64,000 nucleotides of DNA, taken from the NCBI GenBank assembly GCA_017403985.1, contig JAFRDE010000023.1, positions 22,601 through 86,600 of the forward strand, in the 5' to 3' direction. Position 1 is the first letter of the stretch; every line of letters starts with the position of its first letter. Of the stretch, positions 16,869 through 23,393 are shown piece by piece. The notes under the pieces were generated by a model. It did no database searches and was not told the origin of the DNA. It saw only the letters and a list, made by a program, of their open reading frames with translations. This DNA comes from Ruminococcus sp. (GTDB lineage: Bacteria > Bacillota > Clostridia > Oscillospirales > Acutalibacteraceae). The translations under genes were made by a program, and so were the position numbers.

Positions 16869-16952
16869 ATTAAGATATGGCAGATATGCAGGATTGATCT
16901 TGAAATTTATATTGTATTGTGGGCGTGTTGTATATTGAATAGTAACGCCCCC

Positions 16953-17438
16953 TTAACTATCAATATCGGTTTCGGCGTCCTCAGGCGTAGCGGCAGAAAC
17001 AGTAATATTGATAATCGGAGCAACGCCGTTGCCGAAATCATGCTCAATCTTATCACGCCATCTATCAGGACACCGATTTTTAAGCCAAATAAAGCAGGCA
17101 GCGATTTCAGGCTGTACGTCTTTTACAACCTCTTTTGTAATAACCATTTCATACTCGCCTGTTTCGGGGTTTAGTTTGCGTTCCCGCGTTGTTTCTGTGA
17201 AACTATAGCCTAACGCCCGTTTTAACAGGGCGTTTTCAACCTCAATATCAACAATTTCTTTGCCTTTTTTTAAGGCGTCCGAAATGTCCGAAAACCTCTT
17301 TTTCCATTCGGCAAGGGTTGACCGTGATATTCCTATCTTTTTCGCTATTTCTTCGTCAATTAACCCGTCCCGCGCCCATGCAGCGAGCAAGAGCAGCCCG
17401 TCGTCCGTTCGCCAGTATTCATATTTACCCTTAGCCAT
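16953..17438 (-). CDS. terS: Terminase small subunit
   Basis: A 161-residue DNA-binding packaging subunit. N-terminal helix-turn-helix 'LIDEEIAKKIGISRSTLAEWKKRF' (about 27-50), followed by an oligomerisation region with 'LLKRALGYSFTETTRERKLN' and the terminal part 'AACFIWLKNRCPDRWRDKIE', all typical of PBSX-like small terminases. It is the first gene after the late promoter and terminator and immediately precedes the large subunit. Confidence 0.92.
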   Translation of the reverse strand: MAKGKYEYWRTDDGLLLLAAWARDGLIDEEIAKKIGISRSTLAEWKKRFSDISDALKKGKEIVDIEVENALLKRALGYSFTETTRERKLNPETGEYEMVITKEVVKDVQPEIAACFIWLKNRCPDRWRDKIEHDFGNGVAPIINITVSAATPEDAETDIDS

Positions 17439-17472
17439 TCGGAGCGCTCCTTTCTGCCGTTATAAAACAAAA

Positions 17473-17496
17473 AGCCCCGTCAACCGTGACAGGGCT
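17473..17496 (-). terminator. Rho-independent terminator in front of the terminase operon
   Basis: AGCCCTGTCA and TGACGGGGCT form a ten-base stem (one G-U pair) with a four-base loop, followed by TTTTTG on the minus strand. It lies about 18 bases after the expected start point of the promoter at 17521-17549. Confidence 0.8.
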
Positions 17497-17520
17497 ATAA
17501 ACATATTATTCGATAATATA

Positions 17521-17549
17521 ATTATACAGCATTTGTAACTTTTTTTCAA
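17521..17549 (-). promoter_or_regulatory. Late-region promoter
   Basis: Minus strand TTGAAA (17549-17544), 17-base spacer, TATAAT (17526-17521). It sits right behind the ArpU-like gene and reads into the terminator at 17473-17496 and then terminase. Confidence 0.7.
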
Positions 17550-17552
17550 GCC

Positions 17553-18014
17553 TTATTCAAAATAATAATCCTCGTTCAGCTTCTTCATCAGGTGTTTATG
17601 TGTCCTAAATGCTTTGTTTTCGTTCCACATAGCGGCGGGATAAATCAGCTGCAGCTTTCGGACACATTTTTTCCACCGATACCCCTTGAAATAGCGCAGG
17701 CGTAACAGCGTAATATCCATTCGGGACAACTCAACGCTTGAGCCGTTCAAAAAGGCGAGCCATTGTATATATATTGCTTCGCGTTGGTGCTGCAGCTTGT
17801 TTAAGAGCGCTTCTTTGCATATCAGATACTCCTCGACTTGCTTTTTGCCACCGCTGCCGCCCTTAGGCATATCAGATAGGGTTTGATTTTTCGGCGCAGT
17901 ATTGCGGGCGATCAGGGTATCAATAGCGTCCTCTGTACTCCATATCTTACGCCGCAGCCTGTATATATCCTGCAGCGGCTTAAAGATGATTGTTGTGTTA
18001 CATTTATGGCTCAA
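17553..18014 (-). CDS. ArpU/DUF1492-like late transcription regulator
   Basis: A 153-residue protein when started at the TTG at 18014, which follows AAGGAGG by seven bases and overlaps the previous stop (TTGA). 'NTAPKNQTLSDMPKGGSGGK' and a C-terminal sigma-factor-like helix-turn-helix region ('MDITLLRLRYFKGYRWKKCV...') match the DUF1492/ArpU group of phage proteins, related to RinA-type activators of late genes. It is the last gene before the late promoter, which it probably controls. An ATG at 18041 would add nine residues, but without a ribosome site. Confidence 0.75.
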   Translation of the reverse strand: MSHKCNTTIIFKPLQDIYRLRRKIWSTEDAIDTLIARNTAPKNQTLSDMPKGGSGGKKQVEEYLICKEALLNKLQHQREAIYIQWLAFLNGSSVELSRMDITLLRLRYFKGYRWKKCVRKLQLIYPAAMWNENKAFRTHKHLMKKLNEDYYFE

Positions 18015-18598
18015 GCGCTCGCCTCCTTGTACTGTTGCCATTGATCGTAATAATCGCCTACCTCGCGGCTCGTATGAACATCAACTCCGATCGCAGCCAG
18101 TTCATCAAATACGCCGTCGATCAGCTGCGACATTTGCGCGGTGTCATACTGCGACGAGCCGAGAATACATTTTACGATTTTCGCAGGCGTCCGCTTACCG
18201 TTTCGCACAACAACAGCGTCGTCGATCACCTTTATATCGCGGTAAAGGGATTTGAGATCATTGACAGCCTCTTTCGGGAGTACGATAAACTGTGCAACGC
18301 CGTATTTATTCAGCATTTGGTAGTATATTTCCTCAGGCTGCACGTCGCCGTGCCTGCCGCCGCCGAGGGCGTCCGCGTATATCGTCAGCAGTTTCCACAG
18401 TAAGGCGTTTTGGTCAAGGCTGCGGTGATTCTTTCGGTAATCGAAAGTAACGGAAACGGATTTGTCGGTCTGCTGTATATCGCGGACAATGGATTTGACG
18501 TTATACTTGCTGTCCTCGGATATTTTAAGGATAACGTAATTATTGCCCTCGTCGTCTGTTCGGACGCCTGCCTTGTCGATATGAAGCAGCCCGATCAT
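18011..18598 (-). CDS. NinB-like recombination protein
   Basis: A 195-residue protein with 'NHRSLDQNALLWKLLTIYAD', 'EEIYYQMLNKYGVAQFIV' and 'LGSSQYDTAQMSQLIDGVFD', matching the layout of NinB/YmfN-type ssDNA-associated recombination proteins of lambdoid and Firmicute phages (R-x-L-x-Q-N near the start, C-terminal helix with L-x-x-F/L-x-x-L-A-A-x-x-G-V). Operon neighbour of the ArpU-like regulator. Family assignment by pattern. Confidence 0.65.
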   Translation of the reverse strand: MIGLLHIDKAGVRTDDEGNNYVILKISEDSKYNVKSIVRDIQQTDKSVSVTFDYRKNHRSLDQNALLWKLLTIYADALGGGRHGDVQPEEIYYQMLNKYGVAQFIVLPKEAVNDLKSLYRDIKVIDDAVVVRNGKRTPAKIVKCILGSSQYDTAQMSQLIDGVFDELAAIGVDVHTSREVGDYYDQWQQYKEASA

Positions 18599-18936
18599 TC
18601 TTTATTGTCTTTATCGACGCGCAGGATTGACAGGATCCTTACCGCCTGCTTGTATGTAAGGTCTGCTTTGTCAAAGACCACCCTACAGTAGCGAATTGCA
18701 GCGGCTTCGGTGAGTTCTTTTTCCTTTTCGGGCGTAAGGACGCTTAATGAGGCTTTCATCATCATGCTGCCGCCCATTTGACCGCCGTTTTTATTGAAAT
18801 ACGCCTCGTAATCGTTTACCTTGATACGCCCCGTCGGGGTTACTCTTGTAACTGTTGCGATTCTCTCATATGTTTTTGTATAGTGCCATTGTGAAAACAG
18901 CACTTTATCGCCGACCTTAACGTTTAATTCTGCCAT
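18595..18936 (-). CDS. Hypothetical phage protein with KOW-like N-terminus
   Basis: 113 residues. The first half ('VKVGDKVLFSQWHYTKTYER', 'ATVTRVTPTGRIKVND') looks like a small SH3/KOW-type beta barrel as found in RNA- or protein-binding domains; the second half is helical. Strong AGGAGG ribosome site; four-base overlap with the NinB-like gene. No function assigned. Confidence 0.6.
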   Translation of the reverse strand: MAELNVKVGDKVLFSQWHYTKTYERIATVTRVTPTGRIKVNDYEAYFNKNGGQMGGSMMMKASLSVLTPEKEKELTEAAAIRYCRVVFDKADLTYKQAVRILSILRVDKDNKE

Positions 18937-18946
18937 AATTAACCTC

Positions 18947-19222
18947 CTAATCTATAACCATGATGGAATAGCCGTAATTTGCGCCGCTGTATATCATTTT
19001 GCTGATCTCCATAACCGACATGATCGCTGTATTAGATATACGATTGATAAACTTTATCATATCTTGTTGTGTGAAATAGCCGTAATATTTTTTGAGCATT
19101 TCCATATCCGATACGCCCACATATTCAGCAAATTTCAAGAGCGCCTGTTTCATGCTTACAGCTTCAACATAATACGCAGATTCGCCGTCCGTTCCGATCA
19201 AAAACTTTTTAGGCTCAATCAT
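18947..19222 (-). CDS. Hypothetical phage protein
   Basis: 91 residues, starting 'MIEPKKFLIGTDGESAYYVE'; a mixed alpha/beta protein without recognisable motif. Its start overlaps the end of the HNH-like gene by eight bases and is preceded by GGGAGG. It is part of the continuous chain of overlapping accessory genes, which is the main reason for accepting it. Confidence 0.6.
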   Translation of the reverse strand: MIEPKKFLIGTDGESAYYVEAVSMKQALLKFAEYVGVSDMEMLKKYYGYFTQQDMIKFINRISNTAIMSVMEISKMIYSGANYGYSIMVID

Positions 19223-19499
19223 CTAAATAATTCCTCCCTATCAATTCCATAAACTCGGCGCGGGTGTGCGTTTCTTCAAATTTACGCTGACAGGCACGTT
19301 TCAAACGCAGATCCCGCGCTTTGTTGAAATGAACGCCGTCGCTGCTCAGGTTGTGCAGATCGCCGCGCAGCCACACCTTAAAGCCGTTTTCTTCCGAAAT
19401 CTTACGCTGTCCCGTCCCGAAATAAATGTGGTGTTCGTGCAGCCCCGTTGTGGCTTTTGTGAAATAGCACTCCTTGCGGTCTTGTAATATACTTTTCAT
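19215..19499 (-). CDS. HNH-nuclease-like small protein with partly lost zinc site
   Basis: 94 residues when started at the ATG at 19499 (ATGA overlap with the gene before). The sequence 'ECYFTKATTGLHEHHIYFGT' followed by 'GFKVWLRGDLHN' and 'GVHFNKARDLRLKRACQRKF' follows the pattern of small phage HNH-type proteins (C-x-x-C ... LHxHHI ... C-x-x-C-H). Here the second Cys of the first pair and the later Cys pair are replaced (YFT, LRGDLH), so the structural zinc may be missing while the His-His core remains. A frame extension to 19613 exists, but the coupled start is more likely. Confidence 0.55.
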   Translation of the reverse strand: MKSILQDRKECYFTKATTGLHEHHIYFGTGQRKISEENGFKVWLRGDLHNLSSDGVHFNKARDLRLKRACQRKFEETHTRAEFMELIGRNYLDD

Positions 19500-19747
19500 T
19501 CCACACCTAAAGCCGCGATCATCATTATAACCTTTCGATAGATCGACGAGGTAGGCGTACACTGGATAGGAATTGTTATGTATCTGTTTTCGGTTAAGAC
19601 AACCTCGATACATTCTGTGCGCCGTTTTGACGGCTTGCGATACCTGATATTCCTGACCGTTTTGCAGACGTTCATTACAGGGCGGCGCATACTCTTAACC
19701 TTTTTTCGGCGCTTTCGCACATTTGAAAAGGTTTGTATAATCTTCAT
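19496..19747 (-). CDS. Small basic hypothetical protein
   Basis: 83 residues, very basic in the first half ('NVRKRRKKVKSMRRPVM'), with 'CIEVVLTENRYITIPIQCTP' in the middle. Both ends overlap neighbours by ATGA (start within the stop of the Cys-rich gene, stop within the HNH-like start), which supports translation. Could bind nucleic acid; function unknown. Confidence 0.5.
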   Translation of the reverse strand: MKIIQTFSNVRKRRKKVKSMRRPVMNVCKTVRNIRYRKPSKRRTECIEVVLTENRYITIPIQCTPTSSIYRKVIMMIAALGVE

Positions 19748-19929
19748 CTGCCACCTCCGAAACGGTCTTTGAGTCGCTGCAAGAAAGAACGATCATCACG
19801 AAACGCGCAGCTGCTGCAGCCCTTGTTAGGGCGGCGCAGGCTTTTGTCCCTGACGCAGCGGATGTACCTGTCGTCGTGCTTTCTCGCATACCTGCAAGGG
19901 CATTTGATCTTTTTAGGCTTCATTGTCAT
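19744..19929 (-). CDS. Small Cys-rich protein, possible zinc finger
   Basis: 61 residues, basic, with five cysteines arranged C-P-C ... C-V ... C-S-S-C ('IKCPCRYARK', 'YIRCVRD', 'GCSSCAFRDD'), suggesting one metal site. Ends in a basic helix. ATGA coupling with both neighbours. Likely nucleic-acid binding accessory phage protein; unknown function. Confidence 0.5.
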   Translation of the reverse strand: MTMKPKKIKCPCRYARKHDDRYIRCVRDKSLRRPNKGCSSCAFRDDRSFLQRLKDRFGGGR

Positions 19930-20255
19930 TTTTCTGCCTCCTGTTTGATTTCAAGTATTCTTTGTGCAAGGCGAGCGAGCTTATAGCGCTTGTTTTCTTC
20001 AATAGCCCTGTCGTTATTGAAGATCAGCGAAAGCTGCGCCCACATTATCAACACGTCAGCCATTTCCTCGTAAACGTGGGAAAGGGTTGTCGGGTTGATT
20101 TCGCCTATATCAAAATAGTCTTTCGGGCTTTCGGCGAGCGCTTTGCAAAGCACCTGCTGCAGCTCGCTCATTTCCTCGACAGCCTTTAAAACCTGATTTG
20201 CCGCGCCGTAGGTGTCAATAGCTTCTTTCAGCGCCTTTGCTTTAAAGTTCCACAC
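19926..20255 (-). CDS. MazG-like nucleotide pyrophosphohydrolase
   Basis: 109 residues forming a single all-alpha NTP-PPase domain. The metal-binding pattern is visible as 'KAVEEMSELQ' (about 26-35) and 'HVYEEMADVLIMW' (about 60-72), i.e. E-x-x-E and E-x-x-D in the expected spacing. Such enzymes hydrolyse NTPs or dNTPs to monophosphates and are common in phages, perhaps lowering (p)ppGpp signals or cleaning nucleotide pools. Starts with GTG after AGGAGG. Confidence 0.8.
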   Translation of the reverse strand: MWNFKAKALKEAIDTYGAANQVLKAVEEMSELQQVLCKALAESPKDYFDIGEINPTTLSHVYEEMADVLIMWAQLSLIFNNDRAIEENKRYKLARLAQRILEIKQEAEK

Positions 20256-20257
20256 TT

Positions 20258-20386
20258 CTATTCCTCCTGATCGTCGTTATCTTCCTGATCGGGCTGCCTG
20301 TATAGCTTAATTATTTCAATGATCGTGCGAATACAAATGCCGACCACCAAACCGCAGATAAACCCCGCCGCTATTCCTCGGTACAT
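20258..20386 (-). CDS. 42-residue membrane protein
   Basis: Starts 'MYRGIAAGFICGLVVGICIR', one hydrophobic helix (about 4-28), then a short basic stretch and an acidic tail ('QPDQEDNDDQEE'). It lies between the 160-residue zinc-ribbon gene, whose end it overlaps, and the MazG-like gene. Single-helix proteins of this type are frequent in phage accessory regions; holin activity is not indicated. Confidence 0.5.
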   Translation of the reverse strand: MYRGIAAGFICGLVVGICIRTIIEIIKLYRQPDQEDNDDQEE

Positions 20387-20853
20387 TCAAATTCACCCCT
20401 GAGGTATCTTTCAGCTAATTTGCGCGTCGGGAATACCGTTTTGTAATAATCGGCAGGAGTTACAAAAAAGCTGCCGTTATCTTTTGTGTCAAGTTGTGCG
20501 GTTTCGCCGAGGATTTTTGCAACAGTCGCCCGCAGGATAACCGTGACTTTTGTGTCAGCAACGATATAAAAAACGGTGTCGCCCTTAAAATACGGCTGAC
20601 GAAATACGTTGTGCCATTCTATACGCTGACCGCACCGCCTGCAGTATGAAAAATAGGCGCTGTTTACCACCGCACCGCAGTTTGGGCAATCGCCGCCCTT
20701 ATGCTTGCCCATAAATCGCCCTTCCACATTAACGGGCTTTACACCAATATTGTGTGCTTTGATTGCAGCGGCACCGATCGCGGTTGCTTCGCTGACCTCC
20801 TGCGGGGTAGCGTCCGCGCCGTTCAATACTTCAATCGCTCTTTCGGGTGTCAT
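20371..20853 (-). CDS. Zinc-ribbon phage protein with a beta-rich C-terminus
   Basis: 160 residues. N-terminal 'MTPERAIEVLNGADATPQEV' helix pair, a zinc ribbon at about 55-80 ('GDCPNCGAVV' and 'YCRRCGQRIEW'), then a beta-rich domain ('KGDTVFYIVADTKVTVILRA'). The N-terminal 'MTPxxAIE' and the ribbon 'C-x-x-C-G-Q-x-I-x-W' recur in two proteins encoded at 21488-21793 and 21783-22040, so the three form a local paralogous set. AGGAGG ribosome site. Role unknown. Confidence 0.7.
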   Translation of the reverse strand: MTPERAIEVLNGADATPQEVSEATAIGAAAIKAHNIGVKPVNVEGRFMGKHKGGDCPNCGAVVNSAYFSYCRRCGQRIEWHNVFRQPYFKGDTVFYIVADTKVTVILRATVAKILGETAQLDTKDNGSFFVTPADYYKTVFPTRKLAERYLRGEFECTEE

Positions 20854-20993
20854 GCTGCGCCTCCTTGTGCTTTATCGCTGATAGCGGGCTGTTCATCAAT
20901 GATAGGAATAATTACACCCAACTCGCCTATATCAAACATACCCGACGTGATAAACGCCTCTTTCAGTCTTTCTGCGCTTATGTGTTTATCCAT
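20850..20993 (-). CDS. 47-residue hypothetical protein
   Basis: Starts 'MDKHISAERLKEAFITSGMF' from an ATG with AGGAGG at ideal distance, and its stop overlaps the next ATG (ATGA). Amphipathic helix followed by a hydrophobic 'GELGVIIPIIDEQ'. The last codons carry the ribosome site of the next gene. No homology recognised. Confidence 0.6.
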   Translation of the reverse strand: MDKHISAERLKEAFITSGMFDIGELGVIIPIIDEQPAISDKAQGGAA

Positions 20994-20995
20994 GC

Positions 20996-21190
20996 TTACC
21001 TCCTTATTATGCTATTCCACATCAGCATAGCGACACGCCTGCTGCTATACTCACCCTTAAACTTGCATACCCTGCAGCGCACCCTATACCCGTGACCGCT
21101 TGTATGTATCGGCAAGCCGACGCGGATATATTCGCCGACCTCGGCGGCGTCTGCTTTGCAGGCAGGGCATTTCTTTAGAAATAATGACAT
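20996..21190 (-). CDS. Lar-like zinc-ribbon protein (restriction alleviation type)
   Basis: 64 residues: 'KKCPACKADAAEVG', 'YRVRCRVCKFKGEYSSRRVA' and 'MLMWNSIIRR'. The pattern C-x-x-C, C-x-x-C-x-x-x-G, then A-x-x-x-WN is that of Lar-family proteins, first known from the Rac prophage for reducing type I restriction of unmodified DNA. In many phages the family has no tested function. Overlaps the next upstream gene by 16 bases. Confidence 0.65.
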   Translation of the reverse strand: MSLFLKKCPACKADAAEVGEYIRVGLPIHTSGHGYRVRCRVCKFKGEYSSRRVAMLMWNSIIRR

Positions 21191-21501
21191 TGTAAACGGA
21201 TCCTTTCCGCGAAAGCGAGCGCAGCAACCGCGTCGCGGCGATCTTTATTTCGCTGTATATCTTTTTCACACGCTGCTTTTATATCTTCCTTATCAAGCTC
21301 GGTATATTCAAGTAGCCTGTTGATCCAGTCCTCTTGTAAAAGAATTTGCTTGTCCCGCTCGTTAACCGCCACTTTCAGCCGTTCTATTTCATGGTTTTGT
21401 GCAGCGATCACGTCGTTTAGCTGCCGTATCTGCTTTTGATAGCGCTGCTCCTTTTCGATAAAGTGCTTTTCGGCAGCGTTGTACTTCTTACCCCTCGGCA
21501 T
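21175..21501 (-). CDS. Coiled-coil hypothetical protein
   Basis: 108 residues from the ATG at 21501 (GGAG eight bases upstream); a GTG at 21510 would add three. Highly charged, long helix over residues 10-75 ('EKEQRYQKQIRQLNDVIAAQ', 'HEIERLKVAVNERDKQILLQ'), likely a dimeric coiled coil. Phage accessory protein of unknown function. Confidence 0.6.
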   Translation of the reverse strand: MPRGKKYNAAEKHFIEKEQRYQKQIRQLNDVIAAQNHEIERLKVAVNERDKQILLQEDWINRLLEYTELDKEDIKAACEKDIQRNKDRRDAVAALAFAERIRLQCHYF

Positions 21502-21793
21502 TATGTTCACTCCAATCTATTGCCTGACCGCACACATTACAGCATTGGTGAAAGCTATATACATAATTATCATCTTTACAATGTGGACAAAAGCCTTTGT
21601 ATATAGTCTTATCCTTACTGCTCAAAGAGCTAACCGCTTTCTGTCGCGGTGGTTTTGGCGTTAGCCTTTCAAGGGCTTCTATCGCTGTATCAATAGCATG
21701 ATCGTATTCTTCGGGCAAGCCGCGTGTTAATCTCGAAAAAGAAGTACCCTTGTCACGTTCTTTTAATAATTTAAGTGCTTCTTTAGGTGTCAT
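21488..21793 (-). CDS. Zinc-ribbon phage protein, paralogue 2
   Basis: 101 residues. 'MTPKEALKLLKERDK' at the start and a zinc ribbon at the end ('GFCPHCKDDNYVYSF', 'CCNVCGQAIDW'). The ribbon closely resembles those encoded at 21783-22040 and 20371-20853. GGGAGG ribosome site, 11-base overlap with the preceding gene. Function unknown; may be a small nucleic-acid or protein adaptor. Confidence 0.65.
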   Translation of the reverse strand: MTPKEALKLLKERDKGTSFSRLTRGLPEEYDHAIDTAIEALERLTPKPPRQKAVSSLSSKDKTIYKGFCPHCKDDNYVYSFHQCCNVCGQAIDWSEHNAEG

Positions 21794-22040
21794 TGTCGTC
21801 CTCCCAATCTAAAGCCTGTCCGCATGATCTACAGTATTTTGCACTTTCATCTTCCACCATTAGGCAACGAGGACACACAGCCTTTTTTATTCCAGACGGA
21901 AATCTGTATGTGTTCGGCTTTTGCGGTATCTGCTTTCTAAGAGCGTCCTGCGCTGTAATAAGCGTGACAATGTCGATCATCTGCGTTCCGTCGCAGTCGA
22001 TAAACTCCTGTATCTTCTCTATGGCATAATCAGGTGTCAC
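21783..22040 (-). CDS. Zinc-ribbon phage protein, paralogue 1
   Basis: 85 residues: N-terminal helix 'MTPDYAIEKIQEFIDCDG' and C-terminal ribbon 'AVCPRCLMVEDESAKYCRSC' with 'GQALDW'. GTG start behind GGGAGG inside the end of the radical SAM gene. Member of the local three-gene family. Confidence 0.65.
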   Translation of the reverse strand: MTPDYAIEKIQEFIDCDGTQMIDIVTLITAQDALRKQIPQKPNTYRFPSGIKKAVCPRCLMVEDESAKYCRSCGQALDWEDDNDT

Positions 22041-22726
22041 TTGTTCATTTCCTCCCGCAGGCTTTCTTTGATATAGTAATCAACGCCGAGCTTTTGACAT
22101 TCCTTTTCGATAATTCTGCCGAAATTCGCCCAGTTAATGTCTGATGGGTGATAGTTCAGCTTGCCGATCTTGACTTTGTCAATAAAAGGAGCAATTACCC
22201 TAAGCCAAGCAAAAACGTTGCCAGTATTAACAACAGGCTCAAACGATACCCAAGTCTTTATGCCTGCTTCATGAGCGATACGCAGGCTATCAACCCTTAA
22301 AGGCGTCGGGCAACAGCTTTTATTATGAATACCGTCAACGGTTACGCCGTACCAATCCCCACTATCGAGCAGGTCAAAGTCCCGTGTGCCGTCGCCTTTG
22401 GTGAGAATTTGAACATGATTGCCGCTGTCTTTCAGTAATTTGATGATCTTGCGGGTTGGTGTTGTATCATAACCCGTCGGGTAAGGATCACAGGTAAAAC
22501 AAAGGTGTATCAGCTTATCGGTGATACCCTCGCGTTCAATCTGCTTTCTTACCTCGTCGACGATACCTGTGCGCGGCTCAACGCGGCTATGAAAAGCCTC
22601 GATGTTTCGGTGCAGGACAGACGGCGCAAAACAGTAATAACAACGGTGCGGGCAGCCTGTGTATATGTTGATAGCGTAATCGCCGTATTCTTTCGCCTTG
22701 CCTTTCGGCTCATAGATAGGTTTCAT
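22037..22726 (-). CDS. Radical SAM protein (spore-photoproduct-lyase-like)
   Basis: 229 residues from the ATG at 22726, which has GGAGGA six bases upstream; an ATG at 22777 overlapping the previous stop would add 17. The iron-sulphur cluster motif CxxxCxxC is clear ('NIYTGCPHRCYYCFAPSV'), followed by 'LCFTCDPYPTGYDTTPTRKI' and 'VQILTKGDGTRDFDLL', the arrangement of the COG1533/SPL-like radical SAM group. It generates a radical from S-adenosylmethionine; the substrate is unknown. Unusual cargo in a phage early region, possibly modifying DNA or a protein. Confidence 0.8.
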   Translation of the reverse strand: MKPIYEPKGKAKEYGDYAINIYTGCPHRCYYCFAPSVLHRNIEAFHSRVEPRTGIVDEVRKQIEREGITDKLIHLCFTCDPYPTGYDTTPTRKIIKLLKDSGNHVQILTKGDGTRDFDLLDSGDWYGVTVDGIHNKSCCPTPLRVDSLRIAHEAGIKTWVSFEPVVNTGNVFAWLRVIAPFIDKVKIGKLNYHPSDINWANFGRIIEKECQKLGVDYYIKESLREEMNK

Positions 22727-22773
22727 AATCATTCCTCCGTTTATTATCAAATCGACCCTGTCGATCTCTCTGC

Positions 22774-23094
22774 TCATTCATTGTCCTCTGCTTCTATTAT
22801 GGTTTCAGCTAACGCTGCAGCGTCATAAGCGGTATTATAGTCATAGCGTTCAACAAAGGTTGATCGGTTGATTTCATAAAGCAGATCGTCCCTATCAATC
22901 AGGTCGCCGTGAGGGGTTGAGATTTCGGCGAGGGGACAAAAAGATGGTTTCTCGTTATATCCCCGCCTCACATGACGGTTATTCTTATCAGCATAGCAAA
23001 AGTATACGTCTAAAGAATTTGGAACCACTTGACAAAAAACACAATCCTCACAAGATTTCGGCATATCCATGTCCTTAATCAATATGCTACTCAT
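22774..23094 (-). CDS. Cys-rich phage protein, tandem copy 1
   Basis: 106 residues. Starts 'MSSILIKDMDMPKSCEDCVF' with further Cys at 'VYFCYADK' and 'SFCPLAEISTPHGDLIDRDD', ending in 'ETIIEAEDNE'. The neighbouring gene encodes a protein with the same frame of motifs, so the two are tandem paralogues. The four-cysteine pattern suggests a metal site. Family is common in gut phages; function unknown. Confidence 0.65.
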   Translation of the reverse strand: MSSILIKDMDMPKSCEDCVFCQVVPNSLDVYFCYADKNNRHVRRGYNEKPSFCPLAEISTPHGDLIDRDDLLYEINRSTFVERYDYNTAYDAAALAETIIEAEDNE

Positions 23095-23096
23095 TC

Positions 23097-23393
23097 TTAT
23101 TCCTCCGCTTCTATGATGGTGGGAGCTGTGTCAATCATACCGATAACGCTATCAAACCTTCCGTTGTTCATGGCTCTCAATATCCTAACGGAAAGTTTGT
23201 CCGCGTCAATCAATCTGCCGTGAGGTGTAGGGATTTCGACAAGAGGACAGCCTTTGTCGCAATGATCTCCTATACTTACTTCACACCCTGTTGCCAAACA
23301 GCTTGTTTCTCCATCTGAAAAGTCATTGTAATAAAACTCACACGCCTGACATCTCTTTGGCATTTTCATGCCCTTAATTATCAGATCACTCAT
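23097..23393 (-). CDS. Cys-rich phage protein, tandem copy 2
   Basis: 98 residues from the ATG at 23393 (GGAGAGGG upstream, and ATGA overlap with the ASCH gene). 'MSDLIIKGMKMPKRCQACEF', 'CLATGCEVSIGDHCDKGCPL', 'PTPHGRLIDADKLSV' and 'TAPTIIEAEE' parallel the adjacent copy 1, with more cysteines. The paralogues differ strongly in the middle, so the duplication is old. Function unknown. Confidence 0.65.
   Translation of the reverse strand: MSDLIIKGMKMPKRCQACEFYYNDFSDGETSCLATGCEVSIGDHCDKGCPLVEIPTPHGRLIDADKLSVRILRAMNNGRFDSVIGMIDTAPTIIEAEE

Noticed and set aside
19266-19487. Plus-strand open frame opposite the HNH-like gene
   Set aside because: No ribosome site and opposite to a continuous minus-strand operon.
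19695-19889. 64-codon minus-strand frame overlapping the Cys-rich gene
   Set aside because: Low-complexity Ala/Thr composition and no ribosome site; the overlapping frames with ATGA coupling are preferred.
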